This document shows, one piece after another, positions 60,348 through 64,000 of a stretch of 64,000 nt of DNA. The stretch spans positions 4,572,001 to 4,636,000 of the forward strand of contig NZ_CP139715.1 of the NCBI RefSeq assembly GCF_034377285.1, in the 5' to 3' direction. This DNA is from Thalassobaculum sp. OXR-137 (GTDB lineage Bacteria; Pseudomonadota; Alphaproteobacteria; Thalassobaculales; Thalassobaculaceae). The stretch's first letter is position 1. The number at the start of each line of letters is the position of its first letter. Both the position numbers and the translations under genes were made by a program. The notes under the pieces are model-generated. The model searched no databases, was not told where the DNA came from, and saw only the letters and a list, made by a program, of their open reading frames with translations.

Positions 60348-61720
60348 GAAAACTTCACAGAACGATTGCCGGACAACTGATGATTCTGATCATCGGTACC
60401 GTGCTGCTGTCTCAAGCCATCATCCTCGTCGTCTTCTACGTCAAGACGGATGAAGGTATCCAGGAACAGCAGGTCAGAATGGTCATCGAGGAAGTCGCGA
60501 CTGCTTATGAAATCGGGCGGACGACATCGGGAGCAGAACGCGAGAAACTCTTAAGAGCGACGAGCGATCCGGATATTCAGTTTCACATTGATGATCTTCC
60601 GCTTACTCAGCACAGGTTCGACATTCCGGATGACAGTGTTGCGCGCATCCCGGCCGCTCTATCCGGGATACCTATATTCGCCACCGATAATACGGTGTCG
60701 TCCTTGAGCGTCTGGGAGTTCTGGTTCGCGAAGAAAATTGGAGACTGCCTTATTGCGGAAGCGCCATCCGATCAAGGAATCACCTGCCCGATTGATTACG
60801 TTTCGGTGCAACTGAATGAGACGGAGTGGCTGAACGCCAGGGTTTTGTCGCCGGTCGACGAACTGGTGATTCTTCTGCCGGTCATTCTGTCCGCCGGCCT
60901 GACGCTCATTGGCATCCTGCTGATCGTCACGATCATCGTTAAACGCATCACGGCGCCATTGCGGCAATTGTCTTTGGCTGCCGAACGTTTTGGCCAAGGT
61001 GAGGCCGTCGGATATATCGAGGTGGCGGGGCCGGACGAGCTCAGATCCACGACGATCGCGTTCAACACGATGCAGGAACGCCTCAGCCGATTTGTCGAAG
61101 ACCGAACGAAAATGCTGGCGGCCGTCAGTCACGACCTGCGGACACCCATCACCTCCCTCCGACTGAGAGCGGAATTCATCAAGGATCCAGAACTCAAGTC
61201 CGAGATGATCCAGACGCTTCAGGACATGGGCTCGATGGTCGAAGGCAGCCTGGCTTTCGCCAGACAGGAGGTCCAGGAAGAGAGAAGCGAGACGATCGAT
61301 CTCGTCGAGACCCTATTGACTCTCTCAAGAGAGTTCCCCGGGGTGGCCTTTTCTACAAATCTGCGGACCTACAGCTATCTCTGCCGGCCGGTGTCATTGC
61401 GACGTGCCATTCGAAATGTGCTCGACAACGCCGTCAATTACGGAAGCAAGGTCCATTTGGCCGTCGGTCCAGATGACGATGGCATTGCGATCGAGATCAT
61501 CGACGAGGGGCCGGGTGTGCCGGATGAGATGCTCGACGATATCTTCGAGCCATTTTTCCGGGTCGACGAAGGCAGAAACACGGAGGCCGGAAATGTGGGC
61601 CTCGGCCTGTCGATAGCACGGACGATCGTCCATAAGCACGGCGGAACCATACGGGCAACCAACATGCATAATGGGTTGAGAATAGGGATCTGGTTGCCGG
61701 GTCAGATTATTAGCCATTAA
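60344..61720 (+). CDS. Membrane sensor histidine kinase (EnvZ-like)
   Basis: A 458-residue kinase: TM1 (~11-32), ~150-residue periplasmic domain with two Cys (KKIGDCLIAEAPSDQGITCP) that may form a disulfide, TM2 (~183-205), HAMP (KRITAPLRQLSLAAERFGQGEAVGYIEV), HisKA (MLAAVSHDLRTPITSLRLRAEF) and HATPase (NVLDNAVNYG, DEGPGVPDEML, NVGLGLSIARTIVHKHGG). The ATG overlaps the regulator's TGA by four bases, so the two are translated together. Confidence 0.92.
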   Translation: MRKLHRTIAGQLMILIIGTVLLSQAIILVVFYVKTDEGIQEQQVRMVIEEVATAYEIGRTTSGAEREKLLRATSDPDIQFHIDDLPLTQHRFDIPDDSVARIPAALSGIPIFATDNTVSSLSVWEFWFAKKIGDCLIAEAPSDQGITCPIDYVSVQLNETEWLNARVLSPVDELVILLPVILSAGLTLIGILLIVTIIVKRITAPLRQLSLAAERFGQGEAVGYIEVAGPDELRSTTIAFNTMQERLSRFVEDRTKMLAAVSHDLRTPITSLRLRAEFIKDPELKSEMIQTLQDMGSMVEGSLAFARQEVQEERSETIDLVETLLTLSREFPGVAFSTNLRTYSYLCRPVSLRRAIRNVLDNAVNYGSKVHLAVGPDDDGIAIEIIDEGPGVPDEMLDDIFEPFFRVDEGRNTEAGNVGLGLSIARTIVHKHGGTIRATNMHNGLRIGIWLPGQIISH

Positions 61721-62634
61721 CTTCGGAAACAGCTTCTTGCGTGAATTTGCGGCAAGGAAGAGACACAGCACCTGGTAGGGAGCTTGGTTTAGTAGAGCCC
61801 GTCCCACCGCATCGGCAGACGTCACCGTTGGAGCCTCCCCTCGAGACTATGTGCTCCTCATTTACTTGAAAGAGATTCTTGTTTTTGCCTCCATTTTTAA
61901 TAAATTCTAAAAAATTACTAGAGAAAAATAATATACCTCCCCCTGATACGAAAATATCTGAAACATATACTAAGATCGATGGATCTATACAGGCATCTAT
62001 CATGGATCAATATTTATTATCAAATAATTATTCCGGATTCTATTATGTAGATAATTAATTTTTCTTCTTAAAATCTAAAAATTTCAAAGAAAATTGGCGG
62101 TCGACGCAGGCCTTACCGAAATTAGCTCTGGGGACGCGTTCCTGCTCCCTGGAAGAGGGAACGTTCTCTGAGTATCGGAGAAGCGTTCCGCGTCATCAGG
62201 GACCAAGATCCGGAGTCGATTGCGGCGTCTCCTGAACTCAGGGGAGATTCATCCGCGCTCACTGACCAGCATTCTGTTCACGCAAAATCGCGCTGATCGG
62301 CGCTTCAATGAACCGACTGCGCTCCATCTGATCCGTCTCCTGGGTGGTGCCGGACTCGACCAATAACCGCAGGCAACCAGGCGCTCAGGTCATGCCCGAC
62401 GACAGACCAGCGCATCCGTATGCGACGGCAATGGAAACGCCCCTGCTCGCACCAAACGCGCCGGCCAGCCTCTGCCCCTGAAAGGAGAACGCCCGGAAGA
62501 TCGAGCTCGCACTGCGGCATGTCCGTGACTTCATGGCAGGGAATGCCTAATGATGCGCGTGCCGTCCGAAAACCTCGGATAAGGCGGTCAATTTCGACCT
62601 GACCCCGCCCGGCACGCCCTGCCCGACAGCTGGA
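61721..62634. other. Gene-poor gap with AT-rich patch and IS remnant
   Basis: 914 bases. From about 61850 to 62110 the DNA is strongly AT-rich and gives no recognisable protein. A 97-codon reverse frame (61710-62003) and an 18-codon forward frame (62002-62058) exist but have no ribosome sites or family features. Around 62152-62200 an imperfect hairpin GGAACGTTCTC/GAGAAGCGTTCC occurs. From 62259 to 62327 lies a short transposase remnant. The patch probably marks foreign DNA left by transposition. Confidence 0.6.
62259..62327 (-). pseudogene. IS3-family transposase OrfA remnant
   Basis: A 22-codon frame reading MERSRFIEAPISAILREQNAG, then Gln and TGA. This matches the very start of IS3-family (IS407-like) OrfA proteins, which open M(K/R)RSRFTEEQIIxILREQEAG. 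The rest of OrfA and all of OrfB are missing. The preceding 250 bases on this strand may include the old insertion-sequence end, but no matching terminal repeats were found. A dead fragment. Confidence 0.55.
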
Positions 62635-63657
62635 GTGACCCGCCCCGTGCGCATATCAATTCTGGACCAGTCAGTGGCTGCCAGCGGCCGCCCGCAGGGG
62701 GCCGCGATCCGCGATACCTTGGCCCTTGCCAGACACTGCGACACTCTTGGCTATCACCGGTTCTGGGTGTCCGAGCATCACAGCCACCCGACGATTGTCG
62801 GCACCGCACCGGAAATCCTGATCGCCGCGATCGCCACGCAGACGACCCGTCTCCGGGTCGGCAGCGCCGGGGTGATGCTGCCGCACTATGCGCCGCTGAA
62901 AGTCGCGGAGCAGTTCCGGGTGCTCGACGCTCTGGCGCCGGGCCGCATCGACCTCGGGCTCGGGCGCGCGCCGGGATCGGACGGCCGGACCGCCTTCGCC
63001 CTGAACCCGCTGGCGAACGAGCGGCCGGCGCAGTTCCCGAACGACGTGGCCGACCTGATGGCCTGGGTTCACGGCGAACCGCTGGCAGAGAACCATCCCT
63101 TCCGGGTGGTCGAAGCCATGCCCAAGGGCGACACCGCGCCGGAGATTTGGATTCTCGGCAGCTCGACCTACGGCGCACAGGTCGCGGCGCATTTCGGGCT
63201 TCCGTACAGCTTCGCCTGGTTCTTCACCGACGGCAGAGGCGGTCAGGAAGCCCTGGACATCTACCGCGAGACCTACAAGCCGAGCGTCCGGCATCCGACC
63301 CCGAATGCTGGAATCTGTGTCTGGGCGCTGGCCGCCGGTACCGACGAAGAAGCGCAATATCACTACAGCTCCCGTGCCCGCTGGCAGCTTTACCGGGACC
63401 GCGGCCTGTATCTGCCGCTGGATCCGCCGGACCTCGCGATGGGCTATGAGTATACCGACGCCGAACGCGCGCGCATCGAAGAGCTGCGCCGCACCGCCTT
63501 CGTTGGCGCGGCTCCCAGCGTCGCCGATCGCATCCGCGAGTTGGCGGCTCGGACGGGTGTCGATGAGTTGGCCATCGTCACCTGGACCCACGACGAGCAG
63601 GCGCGCCGCGACAGCTACTCCCTGCTGGCCGTGAAACTGGGGCTGACGACCCCATAG
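62635..63657 (+). CDS. LLM class flavin-dependent oxidoreductase (luciferase-like)
   Basis: A 340-residue TIM-barrel monooxygenase-like protein. The group signature is present: LSILDQSV-type opening (ISILDQSVAASGRP), LGYHRFWVSEHHSHP, TQTTRLRVGSAGVMLPHYAPLKVAEQFRVLDALAPGRIDLGLGRAPGSD and WILGSSTYGAQVAA. It should use reduced FMN and oxygen or act on F420-like flavins; substrate unknown. The start is GTG at 62635 (MTRPVRIS); a second GTG four codons later is possible. It stands alone. Confidence 0.87.
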   Translation: MTRPVRISILDQSVAASGRPQGAAIRDTLALARHCDTLGYHRFWVSEHHSHPTIVGTAPEILIAAIATQTTRLRVGSAGVMLPHYAPLKVAEQFRVLDALAPGRIDLGLGRAPGSDGRTAFALNPLANERPAQFPNDVADLMAWVHGEPLAENHPFRVVEAMPKGDTAPEIWILGSSTYGAQVAAHFGLPYSFAWFFTDGRGGQEALDIYRETYKPSVRHPTPNAGICVWALAAGTDEEAQYHYSSRARWQLYRDRGLYLPLDPPDLAMGYEYTDAERARIEELRRTAFVGAAPSVADRIRELAARTGVDELAIVTWTHDEQARRDSYSLLAVKLGLTTP

Positions 63658-63805
63658 GGCGGCGACTCTCCGCGAGTCCCGCAACACAAGCGACGTCATG
63701 ACGGGGTGACTCTTCTCGCCAGGCCGGCTCTGGACCTGATCTGCGAGACGGTACGGCGTTGGGAGGATAGGCTATGGCCCGCCGGTGCAGCCGAAAGGAG
63801 CCGAC

Positions 63806-64000
63806 ATGTCCAAAACCCGCCTGATGCAGGGCTTTCCACCGTCTCCGGAGACACAGGTGGACTTGTCGAATTGGCGGACGGCTCCCTATAACCGCTGGGC
63901 CTTTCACCACGTGCGGGAGATCGTGCCCTCGGCCGATATTCCCAACGATCCCGAGTCTGTCGCAGCCCTGCCGACCGCATCGCGCGATCTCGATCAACTC
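63806..64000 (+). CDS. Serine hydrolase (beta-lactamase-like), 3'-truncated by window end
   Basis: The first 65 codons of a gene that runs off the right edge. The ATG at 63806 has AAGGAG five bases upstream. The sequence MQGFPPSPETQVDLSNWRTAPYNRWAFHHVREIVPSADIPNDP is broken up here as MQGFPPSPE, NWRTAPYNRWAFHHV and REIVPSADI, which together match the N-terminus of class C beta-lactamase-like serine hydrolases (6-aminohexanoate-dimer hydrolase relatives). The catalytic SxxK lies beyond the window. Confidence 0.7.
   Translation, partial: MSKTRLMQGFPPSPETQVDLSNWRTAPYNRWAFHHVREIVPSADIPNDPESVAALPTASRDLDQL

Noticed and set aside
61710-62003. A 97-codon reverse frame in the AT-rich patch.
   Set aside because: No ribosome site, no family features, overlaps the kinase 3' end and changes composition halfway; better seen as chance.

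Overview
The window is a high-GC chromosomal segment that reads like an alphaproteobacterium, probably a free-living marine or soil member of the Rhodospirillales and relatives. That placement is inferred from the gene mix: a TRAP-based uronate pathway, hydantoinase genes, an ATP-grasp/alpha-E protein beside a transglutaminase, many hybrid sensor kinases, and a DUF4347-RTX surface protein. No rRNA, tRNA or CRISPR array was seen. Two AT-rich patches (about 37.75-39.8 kb and 61.85-62.1 kb) stand out from the background.

Left third (1-27 kb). A 5'-truncated ATP-grasp/alpha-E gene, a transglutaminase and two glutathione transferases are followed by a reverse-strand operon for a BMP-type nucleobase/nucleoside ABC importer ending in cytosine deaminase. 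Next come a hybrid kinase and a diguanylate cyclase response regulator. From 15.3 to 22.0 kb lies an oxidative uronate pathway: GntR regulator, SMP-30 lactonase, TRAP transporter, 5-dehydro-4-deoxyglucarate dehydratase and uronate dehydrogenase. Both reverse-strand promoters of this pathway carry the same GATCAAT/ATTGATC half-sites. A racemase-HyuA-HyuB operon follows.

Middle (27-43 kb). This part holds histidyl-tRNA synthetase, a small exported protein coupled to a sensor kinase, an (R)-amine-transaminase-like enzyme, a hybrid kinase and an IlvD/Edd dehydratase. It then holds the most interesting locus, a retron at 37.8-39.7 kb. Its msr-msd RNA has perfect 13-bp a1/a2 arms, and it encodes an RT-TOPRIM protein broken by one in-frame TAA and one frame change. 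A deacetylase, a FAD oxidoreductase and a Na/Ca exchanger follow.

Right third (43-64 kb). A 2519-residue RTX protein with tandem modules lies divergent from an AraC regulator. Then come a glycosyltransferase and an O-antigen-ligase-like gene whose 3' end runs antisense over a kinase gene, a two-component pair whose kinase seems to lack its sensor domain, a Tat-exported amidohydrolase, and MipA divergent from a second two-component pair. A degraded IS3-type remnant, a luciferase-like monooxygenase and the start of a serine hydrolase close the window. Several intergenic gaps contain long inverted repeats, two of them members of one family with compensatory base changes.
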